Shown here piece after piece: positions 32,305 through 40,002 of a DNA stretch of 64,000 nucleotides (the first letter of the stretch is position 1; the number at the start of each line of letters is the position of its first letter). This stretch comes from Mycobacterium neglectum (GTDB taxonomy: Bacteria; Actinomycetota; Actinomycetes; Mycobacteriales; Mycobacteriaceae), in assembly GCF_002591975.1 (NCBI RefSeq), contig NZ_NVQE01000022.1:1-64000 (forward strand), in the 5' to 3' direction. The notes beneath the pieces are model-generated. The model was not told the origin of the DNA, did no database searches, and saw only the letters and a program-made list of their open reading frames with translations. The translations under genes and the position numbers were made by a program.

Positions 32305-33213
32305 GTGTATTCGACTTCCCAATTGCGCGATCGACTGTGCTCTGTCGTGGCTATTCCGGTGACTCCGTTCGCCGCCGACGGCGAGGTGGACGAGCAGTGC
32401 TACCAGTCTCTGGTGCGCCTGATGGTCGACGGCGGCATCACCGTGCTGACCCCGTGCGGCAACACCGGTGAGTACTACGCGCTCTCGCCGGCCGAACGCC
32501 GTCGGGTGGTGGAGCTGACCGTCGCTGCAGCGCCGGATGCCGTCGTGGTCGCCGGAGTTGGACTCGATCTCGCGACCGCCACCGCCGACGCGCGGGCCGC
32601 AGTGAACGCAGGCGCTCACGCCGTGATGGTGCACCAGCCGGTACATCCGTTCCGCTCGCTGGACGGCTGGGTCGCGTATCACGGTGAGATCGCACGGGCA
32701 GTGCCCGACACCGGTCTGCTGCCCTACGTCAAGGACCCTCGGGTGGACGCCGACGCGGTGTTTGCGCTCGCCCGCGCGTGCACCCAGCTGGTCGCAGTGA
32801 AATATGCTGTCCCAGAACCAATCTCATTTGCAGCGCTGGTGAGCGACACGGCCTCGCTCGACCTGGTGTGGCTCTGTGGCCTCGCCGAGCACTGGGCGCC
32901 GTTCTTCGCCGTCGGCGGGGCCGCGGGGTTCACCTCCGGGCTGGCGACCGTCGACCCTGAGCGCAGCCTGGCCATGCTCGACGCGCTTCACCGAGCCGAC
33001 CAAGCGGCCATGCTCGAGCAGTGGCAGGCGATCAGGCGTTTCGAGGAGCTGCGCGCCGCTGCGGGATCACAGGACAACGTCTCCGTCGTGAAAGAGGCGC
33101 TGGCCCAACGCGGCCTGGCTCCCCGATCAGTGCGGCCGCCGATCAGCGAGGTCGGCCCGGCCGTTCGCGAGGAGGTCGCGGAGATTCTCTCGGCGTGGGA
33201 GCGTCAGCGATGA
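32305..33213 (+). CDS. Dihydrodipicolinate-synthase-family aldolase/dehydratase
   Basis: A 302-residue (beta/alpha)8 class I enzyme. VVAIPVTPF at the start, TPCGNTGEYYAL for carboxylate binding, and the Schiff-base Lys in LVAVKYAVPEP (about residue 166) are visible. The usual YNVPGR segment is replaced by LPYVKDPR, a pattern closer to 5-dehydro-4-deoxyglucarate dehydratase-like members than to DapA, so lysine biosynthesis is unlikely. It starts at GTG beside the GntR operator and overlaps the ThDP enzyme by 4 nt (ATGA). It probably dehydrates or cleaves a sugar-derived 2-oxo acid. Confidence 0.8.
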   Translation: MYSTSQLRDRLCSVVAIPVTPFAADGEVDEQCYQSLVRLMVDGGITVLTPCGNTGEYYALSPAERRRVVELTVAAAPDAVVVAGVGLDLATATADARAAVNAGAHAVMVHQPVHPFRSLDGWVAYHGEIARAVPDTGLLPYVKDPRVDADAVFALARACTQLVAVKYAVPEPISFAALVSDTASLDLVWLCGLAEHWAPFFAVGGAAGFTSGLATVDPERSLAMLDALHRADQAAMLEQWQAIRRFEELRAAAGSQDNVSVVKEALAQRGLAPRSVRPPISEVGPAVREEVAEILSAWERQR

Positions 33214-34844
33214 GCGCCAGCAGACTGGCGGGCCACGCGGTGGTGGAACAGCTCGTGGCGCTCGGCGCAGACAGAGCGTTCGGGGTGCCCGGCGAGAGCT
33301 ACCTCGCGGTGCTCGATGGATTGCACGACCACACAGACGAACTCCCATTCGTCGTCGCCCGGCAGGAGGGCGGCGCGGCAATGATGGCCGCCGCCCACGG
33401 CCAGCTCACCGGCCGGCCAGGCATCGCGATGGTGACCCGCGGTCCTGGCGCAACCAACGCCAGCATCGGCGTACACGTGGCCTCCCAGGACAGCAGCCCG
33501 ATGTTGCTGCTGGTCGGCCAGGTGCCCACGACGCAGCTCGGCACCCGCGCGTTCCAAGAGGTCGACTACCGCCAGATGTTCGGCGGCTTGGCGAAGGGGG
33601 TCGTCGAGCTCAACGAGGCCGACCGGGTCTGCGAGCAGGTCGCCCGCGCCTGGACCCTCGCGAACGCCGGCGAGCCCGGCCCGGTCGTGGTGGTGATGCC
33701 CGAGGACGTGCTCTCCGCTGAAACCGATTGTGTTCCGCTGCCCGCGCCGGTCGCGCCCGTATCCACCGTCGGCGCCGATGGTGTCGAGCAGATCCGCGAC
33801 ATCCTCGCGCAGGCTCGGCGCCCACTGGTCGTGGTCTCCGGCAACGCGTGGTCGTCCGGCGGCCGGGCCGCGCTGCGCGGGCTCGCGGAGAAATCAGATC
33901 TGCCTGTCGCCACCGCCACGCGTCGTCAGGACATCGTCGACAACCGCAGCGAGATCTTCGTCGGCACCGTCGGGTTGCAGACCACTCCGGGCCTGTCGGG
34001 TTTCGCCGCGCAGGCCGACGTCGTCCTTTTGCTCGGCGGTCGTCCGGACGGGTTGACCGCGGAGGACGGCGACTGGCTCACCGCGGGTCCCGCGGGTCGT
34101 CGATTGCTGCACGTCTACCCCGATCCCGACGTCCTCGGCAGCGTCTATCCCGCCGACGTGGCAATGGCCGCACGGCCCGACGACGTCGCGGAGGCACTGG
34201 CGGCCGCGTTGGTGGCTTCGCCTCTCCCGAGGAGCGAGGAGCGGACCGAATGGGGCCGACGACTGCGCCAGCACCGGGTCGCCCTACGCGCCGCGCAGGT
34301 GGGCCCCCTGCACCCGGGGGCGTTCATGGCCGCGCTGGCCGAGCGGGTCGCACCCGATGCGGTGCTCACGGCCGGGGCGGGCGTTTACACCGGCTGGCAT
34401 CAACAGCACCGCGACTACATCGCGTACCCCTCGCAGGTCGCCAGCCACTCGGGGAGCATGGGCTACGGCCTGCCCGCAGCGATCGCCGCGGCATTCGCCC
34501 TGCCTTCGCGGGAGGTCGTCGCCTTCGCGGGTGACGGTTGCTTCTTGATGAACGGGCAGGAACTTTCGACCGCGGTGCGCTACGGCTTGGGAATCACCGT
34601 CGTCGTGGTGTCCAACGGTGTGTACGGCACGATTCGGCGCCATCAGGAGCGTCGCTTCCCCGGACGACCGAGCGGAACAGACTTGCAGAACCCGGATTTC
34701 GCCGCGCTGGCACGTGCCCACGGCGCCTGGGCCGCGACCGCACGTACGCCCGCCGAGTTCGGTGCGGCGCTCGGTGCCAGACCGGTCGGCCAGGTGTGCC
34801 TGGTCGAGCTGGACCTTCCGGAGACGGATGCGCCGCCGGATTGA
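33210..34844 (+). CDS. ThDP-dependent enzyme of the acetolactate synthase/decarboxylase family
   Basis: A 544-residue three-domain ThDP enzyme. The N-terminal domain has the activating Glu in RQEGGAAMMAAAHG. The central domain is degenerate for FAD. The C-terminal domain carries the Mg-ThDP motif GDGCFLMNGQEL through VVVVSNGVYGT. It could decarboxylate or carboligate a 2-oxo acid produced by the DHDPS-family enzyme, whose gene overlaps its ATG by 4 nt. Housekeeping acetolactate synthase is unlikely because no small subunit or branched-chain genes are near. Specific substrate not determined. Confidence 0.8.
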   Translation: MSASRLAGHAVVEQLVALGADRAFGVPGESYLAVLDGLHDHTDELPFVVARQEGGAAMMAAAHGQLTGRPGIAMVTRGPGATNASIGVHVASQDSSPMLLLVGQVPTTQLGTRAFQEVDYRQMFGGLAKGVVELNEADRVCEQVARAWTLANAGEPGPVVVVMPEDVLSAETDCVPLPAPVAPVSTVGADGVEQIRDILAQARRPLVVVSGNAWSSGGRAALRGLAEKSDLPVATATRRQDIVDNRSEIFVGTVGLQTTPGLSGFAAQADVVLLLGGRPDGLTAEDGDWLTAGPAGRRLLHVYPDPDVLGSVYPADVAMAARPDDVAEALAAALVASPLPRSEERTEWGRRLRQHRVALRAAQVGPLHPGAFMAALAERVAPDAVLTAGAGVYTGWHQQHRDYIAYPSQVASHSGSMGYGLPAAIAAAFALPSREVVAFAGDGCFLMNGQELSTAVRYGLGITVVVVSNGVYGTIRRHQERRFPGRPSGTDLQNPDFAALARAHGAWAATARTPAEFGAALGARPVGQVCLVELDLPETDAPPD

Positions 34845-34865
34845 CCGTGCGCTAACGATCCCGGC

Positions 34866-35324
34866 GTGGACGCCGATATCACGGGCATGACTTCGCTTCG
34901 TGTGGCCGGCGCGGTCGCGTTCGCGCTGACTGCACCCTGGTGGTGGTTGGCAACAGCCCACGCTGAAGCCTTCGCGCAACTCGGCCCAGTTCCCGTGGTG
35001 GCGTCCCCGACATGTGCCGGAAGTGTCAGCGCCGAGGCCCAGGTGACACCGGTGCAGGTCGACGATCGTGTCGAGGACGGCGTACGCGTTGCGATCAACT
35101 ACGACGCCGGCATCTACGACGGTTCGTGTGCGCTCACCGTGACTGCCGCGTGGACGAATCTCGACACCGGCGCTTCGGGGAGCAGCGACATCACCGCGGT
35201 ATCGACGATTGACGGGCACTACGGATTCATCGGCTACGCCAACACCACGTTCAAGACAGGCAGTGGCACGGTGGTCGTCACACTCAGTTCGCACCCGGGT
35301 GCCGAACTGCGCATCACGACGTGA
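34866..35324 (+). CDS. Secreted protein of unknown function
   Basis: Up to 152 residues. A Sec signal peptide is visible (SLRVAGAVAFALTAPWWWL, cleavage near AHAEA). The mature 110-residue domain is rich in Ser, Thr, Val and Asp with two Cys (PTCAGS and GSCALT) that could form a disulfide, and looks like an all-beta sandwich (LTVTAAWTNLDTG, TVVVTLSSHPG). I do not recognise the family. The start may be GTG 34866 or ATG 34890. It ends overlapping by 11 nt with the convergent SnoaL-like gene. Confidence 0.6.
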   Translation: MDADITGMTSLRVAGAVAFALTAPWWWLATAHAEAFAQLGPVPVVASPTCAGSVSAEAQVTPVQVDDRVEDGVRVAINYDAGIYDGSCALTVTAAWTNLDTGASGSSDITAVSTIDGHYGFIGYANTTFKTGSGTVVVTLSSHPGAELRITT

Positions 35325-35673
35325 TCGACGCCTGGTACTGCGCCACCTGCCACCGATCGTCAGGCCGGGTGAACACCACGCCAATGGCGAGCTCAACAGA
35401 GTCCCGGTCGAGGTACGCGAACGTCGCGGATAGGTAGCCCAACACGACACCGTCTGCCGGACTGCGGCTTTCGAGGATGCGGTAGGTGACGGTCATGCCG
35501 GTGGGTTGAGAGTCGTAGTACTCGGCGACCGCATCGCGGCCGACTCCGTAGGGCCGCAGCCCCTGGAAGACGGCGTCCTGCGCGAACACGGCCGCCACCC
35601 GGGCGGGGTCGTGTGCATCGATCCCGGCCTTCCATTCGTCCATGACATCGGTGATGATCTGCGCGGCGCGCAT
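35314..35673 (-). CDS. SnoaL/NTF2-like protein
   Basis: A 119-residue protein of the SgcJ/EcaC-like NTF2 group: an initial helix with VMDEWKAGIDAHDPARVAAVF, QDAVFQGLRP, then strands ending in RWQVAQYQAS. No signal peptide. It follows the SDR gene on the same strand after 1 bp, so the two form an operon. Proteins of this kind often assist or shadow polyketide or steroid-like oxidoreductases, but no activity can be assigned. Confidence 0.7.
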   Translation of the reverse strand: MRAAQIITDVMDEWKAGIDAHDPARVAAVFAQDAVFQGLRPYGVGRDAVAEYYDSQPTGMTVTYRILESRSPADGVVLGYLSATFAYLDRDSVELAIGVVFTRPDDRWQVAQYQASITS

Positions 35674-35674
35674 C

Positions 35675-36397
35675 TCAGTGACCCGCGCTCTGTCCGCCGT
35701 CGACGTGCAGGATTTCGCCGGTCACGAACGGCGCGTTCTCCAGGTAGAGCACCGCGTCAACGACGTCGGCAACTTCGCCGACGCGTCCCACCGGGTGCAG
35801 CTGCGCCAGCGCCTCGTACTCCGAGGGCTGGTGCATCGGTGTCTTGATGATGCCGAGAGAAACTGCGTTGGAACGAATTCCACGCGTTGCGTATTCGATG
35901 GCCAGCTCGCGGGTCACCGCATTCAAGCCGCCCTTGGTCAGCGAGGCCAGCGCCGACGGCACGTTCGAATTGGCGTGGTCGACCAAGGTTGTCGAGATGG
36001 TGACCAGATGACCGCCTAGGGGATCGGGGCCCTGTTCGAGCATCCGGGCCACCGCCGCCCGGGATACCTCGAAGAAGCCACGGAGATTCACGCCCGTGAT
36101 GGCGTCATAGTCCTTGTCTGTGTAGTCGACGAACGGCTTGGCGATGAAGATGCCTGCGTTGTTGACCACGGTGTCGATCCGCCCGAAGCGTTCGACCGCT
36201 GCGTCGACGATGTGCTGTCCGACACCTGGTTGTGCGATGTCTCCCGGCACGGTCAACACCATCGGATCGGCACTGGCGTCGATAGTGCGGGAATTGGCCA
36301 CGACCGCGTATCCGAGCTTGCGGAATCCGGCGACAAGGGCCTCGCCGATTCCTTGTGATGCGCCGGTGATGACTGCGACGCGGGGATCAGTTGTCAT
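35675..36397 (-). CDS. SDR family protein with a replaced catalytic tyrosine
   Basis: A 240-residue SDR with VITGASQGIG, a short cofactor loop with Arg (ANSRTID), NNAGIF and VDGGQS at the end. In the catalytic segment, where YxxxK is expected, the sequence reads ALASLTKGG: the Lys is present but the residue four positions earlier is Ala, not Tyr. Catalysis by the usual mechanism is therefore doubtful, or another residue serves. It is divergent from a LysR regulator (127-bp gap) and coupled to a SnoaL-like gene. A regulated oxidoreductase role is likely; substrate unknown. Confidence 0.75.
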   Translation of the reverse strand: MTTDPRVAVITGASQGIGEALVAGFRKLGYAVVANSRTIDASADPMVLTVPGDIAQPGVGQHIVDAAVERFGRIDTVVNNAGIFIAKPFVDYTDKDYDAITGVNLRGFFEVSRAAVARMLEQGPDPLGGHLVTISTTLVDHANSNVPSALASLTKGGLNAVTRELAIEYATRGIRSNAVSLGIIKTPMHQPSEYEALAQLHPVGRVGEVADVVDAVLYLENAPFVTGEILHVDGGQSAGH

Positions 36398-36523
36398 GTC
36401 CGTGTTCCTTTCCTTTGGTGATGCTCATCCCAACGCGGGGCTTGCGCTCGGCAGTCCAGGTCGACGGGACCGGTTAACTCGCTCCTGATAGGCGCAGGCT
36501 CCCACTGATCTACGCTGACCCCT

Positions 36524-37447
36524 GTGGAGTTGCGACAGCTGCGCTACTTCGTCACAGTGGCCGACGAGCTGAACTTCGGGCGGGCCGCCGAACGGCTACG
36601 GATCGCGGGACCCTCGCTCTCGCAACAGATCAAGGCGCTCGAACGCGACCTCAAGGTGCAGCTGTTCGACCGTGACCGACGCTCGGTGGCGCTGACCGCC
36701 GCCGGGTCGGCGCTGCTTCCGCGGGCGCGGGCCCTGATCGGCCAGGCCGACGAGCTGCGCCGCCAGGCCCTCGGTCTGTCGTCCTCGGAGCCGGTCCGGA
36801 TCGGTTATGTGCAGTGGTGTCCGACGGATTGGGCCGAACGCACCGCCGGGGTCGCGCAGGTGCGGATGGACACCTGGGTCATGCCCTCACATGCGCAGGC
36901 GGCGCGGGTCGCCGACGGCAGCCTGGATCTTGCGATCTGTTGGGTGGAGCGCGCCGACCTGGAATCGTTGTCCCTGGAGGCGCGGCTGGTCGGGTCCGAC
37001 CGGCTCTACGCGTTGAGTTTCGGGCAGGAATCGTCACCCGTCGACGCACGCGATCTCACGGTGCTGGTGGATTCCGATGCGGCCAGTTGGTCGTCGTGGA
37101 ACCGGTTCGCCGAGCAGTTCGCCGCCGCGTCGGGCGCGCAGGTGGCGCGCGTGGACGACGGGGGAGTGACGGGCTCGACCTTCTTCGACCACATCCGGCG
37201 GCTGCGGCGTCCGGTGTTGAACAACCCCAAGGGCCAGAACGACGCAACTCCGCCGGACCTGAGACGTCGGCCGGTGCAGCACCCGATTCCGATGTGGACG
37301 TGGTCGCTGGTGTGGCGACAGGGTGAGCCGAACCCTCAGGTGCACGCCGTCGTCGACGCCTTCACGGCGGGTATGGACTCGTCGGCCCTCAGGGAACCAG
37401 GGGTATGGCTGCCACAGGACGATCCGCACCGTGCGGGGGCGGGCTGA
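36524..37447 (+). CDS. LysR family transcriptional regulator
   Basis: A 307-residue regulator starting at GTG. The winged helix is standard: MELRQLRYFVTVADELNFGR then SLSQQIKALERDLKVQLFDR. The effector domain follows (SSEPVRIGYVQWCPTD). It is divergent from the Tyr-less SDR gene and therefore its likely regulator. Its 3' end overlaps the convergent MFS transporter by 59 nt, unusually long, which could allow antisense interference. Confidence 0.83.
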   Translation: MELRQLRYFVTVADELNFGRAAERLRIAGPSLSQQIKALERDLKVQLFDRDRRSVALTAAGSALLPRARALIGQADELRRQALGLSSSEPVRIGYVQWCPTDWAERTAGVAQVRMDTWVMPSHAQAARVADGSLDLAICWVERADLESLSLEARLVGSDRLYALSFGQESSPVDARDLTVLVDSDAASWSSWNRFAEQFAAASGAQVARVDDGGVTGSTFFDHIRRLRRPVLNNPKGQNDATPPDLRRRPVQHPIPMWTWSLVWRQGEPNPQVHAVVDAFTAGMDSSALREPGVWLPQDDPHRAGAG

Positions 37448-38570
37448 GTTTCCGGTGGCCGACGCGCATCCACGCGGCGGTGACCGCCGACAACGCCACC
37501 ACCACGGCGGAGGTCAGCAGCGCATAGTGATAGCCGTGGTGCAACAGCGGCGTCACCATGAGTGGACCGACGATCTGGCCCACCGAGTACCCGGCGGTGA
37601 GCACCGCGACGGCGCCGGGGAAGGCCAGCTCCCTGCCTGCGGCCAACGCGAGGGTGCTCACCCCGATGAACGTGGCACCGAATGAGACCGCGCCGATCAC
37701 CGCGGGTCCGACGCCGCCGATGAGCGCGGGCAGCGCGATTCCCCCGGCCTGCACGAGCAGCGCCACCACGAGCAGCGCCGGGCGTGACCACCGCGCACTC
37801 GCCATCGCCCACAGCGCGGCCGACGGTGCCGCGGCCAGGCCGACCAACAACCACGCTCCATTACCGAGCGAACCCGGTGATGTCTGCCCGATGGCTGCGA
37901 CCAGGAACGTGCCCGCGATGATGTATCCGACGCCTTCGAGGGAGTAGCAGGCAAGCAGAACCAGGAACAGGCGCCGCGGGCCTGCCGGCGCGGTCGTCGT
38001 CATCACCGGAGCGCCGCCCGTGCCCCGCATATGCCATGCGATCACGCCGACCGCGGCGGCGAGTACCGCCGACGCCCACCATGTGCCACGCCACCCGGTG
38101 GCGGGCATAACCAGCAACAGTCCACCCGATAAGGCGATGCCCAGGCCCACACCGCCGAAGCCCCACCCCGGCAGTTGCGCGGACCGGCCCCGGGCGTGGT
38201 CCAGCATCCAGTCGACGGCGATCACGAACAGCACGGCGCTTGCGAATCCGGCGACCGTGCGGATCACCAGCCAGGCGACGACGTCATGCGTCATGGGCAT
38301 CAGAGCGAGACTGGCGACGACGGCGACCAGCGCGAATCGCCACGTGATGGTCGACCGGATCAGCCGGGGTGCCGCCACACCCGCGAGCGCACCGGCGAGA
38401 TAGCCGACGTAGTTGGCAGTCGCGAGACCACCGGCGCCTGCCGGGCTCAACCCGGCCTGCGACGTCATCAGCGGCAGGATAGGTGTGTAGACGAACCGGC
38501 CGATGCCCATGGCCGCGGCCAATGCCGCTGCGCCACGGGCGATGTGGAGGTGTGAATGATGCAGGGCCAT
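37389..38570 (-). CDS. YbfB/YjiJ-family MFS transporter
   Basis: A 393-residue protein with about 12 membrane helices: AAAMGIGRFVYTPILPLM at the start (typical of YbfB/YjiJ), ANYVGYLAGALAG, and GYSVGQIVGPLMVTPLLHHG in the C-terminal half. Substrates of this family are poorly known. The ATG at 38570 is chosen; an upstream ATG at 38612 would add 14 Arg/His-rich residues. The coding end lies within the last 59 nt of the LysR gene on the other strand. Confidence 0.8.
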   Translation of the reverse strand: MALHHSHLHIARGAAALAAAMGIGRFVYTPILPLMTSQAGLSPAGAGGLATANYVGYLAGALAGVAAPRLIRSTITWRFALVAVVASLALMPMTHDVVAWLVIRTVAGFASAVLFVIAVDWMLDHARGRSAQLPGWGFGGVGLGIALSGGLLLVMPATGWRGTWWASAVLAAAVGVIAWHMRGTGGAPVMTTTAPAGPRRLFLVLLACYSLEGVGYIIAGTFLVAAIGQTSPGSLGNGAWLLVGLAAAPSAALWAMASARWSRPALLVVALLVQAGGIALPALIGGVGPAVIGAVSFGATFIGVSTLALAAGRELAFPGAVAVLTAGYSVGQIVGPLMVTPLLHHGYHYALLTSAVVVALSAVTAAWMRVGHRKLSPPPHGADRPVAAIPLVP

Positions 38571-38671
38571 CCCGCCATGGTGGGCACGGTGCACACGCCG
38601 GCGCCACGACACGTTTGCTCTCAGCTCGAAGGCGTAGCCTCACAGCTTCGTCGCAGACAGGATTCCGATAG

Positions 38672-39885
38672 ATGGCTCCCCACGTCCTCATCTCCGGTGC
38701 CGGCATCGCCGGACCCGCGCTCGCCCATCAGCTCACTGCGCGCGGCTGGGAGACCACCGTCATCGAACGATTCCCGCAACGACGCGACGAGGGGCAGAAC
38801 GTCGACATCCGTGGTGCCGCCCGCGAGGTGGTACGACGGATGGGCATCGAGCGCGACGTACGCGCGGCCAATACCGGTGAGGTAGGCACCCGGTTCCTGA
38901 AGACCGACGGCTCGCCGGCAGCGTCCTTTCCCGTCACAGCGTCAGGTGAAACCGACGGCCCGACAGCCGAATTGGAGATCCTGCGCGGCGAACTGTCCCG
39001 CATCCTCGTCGAGCACACCATCGAACACACCGATTACCGGTTCGACACAGAGATCGCGACCGTCGCCGATCATGGTGATCACGTCACCGCCACGCTGCAG
39101 GACGGCACCGATATCGACGCCGACGTGCTGGTCATCGCGGAGGGTCTGCGCTCGCGATCACGCCGGTTCGTCACGTCCGAAGAGGTCAACGATCTCGGCA
39201 TGTACTTCGCCTATATCACCGTCCCCCGAAGTGACGCCGACGACCTGTGGTGGAACTGGCAGCATGAAACCAATTCTCGCGGAGTACATCTGCGGCCGGA
39301 CAATCTGGGCACCACCCGCGCGATCCTGACATTCATCTCCGATGTGCGAGGCCTCGAAGACCTCGAGCAATCCGACCAGAAAGCCATTCTGCAGCGCACC
39401 TTCGAAGGAGTGGGCGGCGCTGCTCCGCGGATCCTCGCCGAACTCGATGGCGGCGCCCCGATGTACTTCTCCGCCGTCGGCCAATTGAGTACCGTTCCTG
39501 GATCAACGGGCGCATCGTCTTGCTGGGTGACGCCGCGTCCTGCAACGCCACCTTCGGCGGTGCGGGTACCAGCCTTGCTCTGATCGGCGGCTACGTCCTC
39601 GCCGGCGAGCTGGCAGGCACCACCGACATCCACTCCGCCTTGGCCCGGTACCAGCGCGTCATGCAGCCTTTCGTCGACGCCGCGCCTCAGGTGCGTGCCG
39701 ACGTGTTGCGACTGGCCAATCCGCGCACGCGCACCGGCATACGGATACTCCATGCCGGGGCCCGTCTCGCCGCGAGCCGGGTCGTTCGTACCGTCACCGC
39801 GGTGACGGGCAAGGGCTTGGTGAACATCGCCAGCGGTTCACCGCTTCCCGACTACCCCGACGCGACTGACGTCAGAATTCCGTAA
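38672..39885 (+). pseudogene. FAD-dependent monooxygenase, frameshifted near 39495
   Basis: The first frame (38672-39583) carries VLISGAGIAGPALAHQL, the FAD Rossmann motif, and GQNVDIRG, a feature of TetX-like monooxygenases. The second FAD motif appears in a different frame: WINGRIVLLGDAASCN begins near 39500 and continues to the stop at 39885. The frame change (codon phase shifts as for one missing base) lies between AVGQLSTV and SWINGR. Joined, the product would be about 403 residues and full length for the family. Either a real disruption or a base missed in sequencing or assembly; the remainder is intact, favouring the latter or a very recent event. Confidence 0.75.
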
Positions 39886-40002
39886 GCACTCTCACGCTGC
39901 CCCCGTGCAGGGAGTGTGATTCGCTCGATATGCAACGGTTGTGCATCGATTGGTCGGCGGATCCGTGCAGCACCCGCGAGGGAAGGGAAGGGAAGGAACG
40001 GC

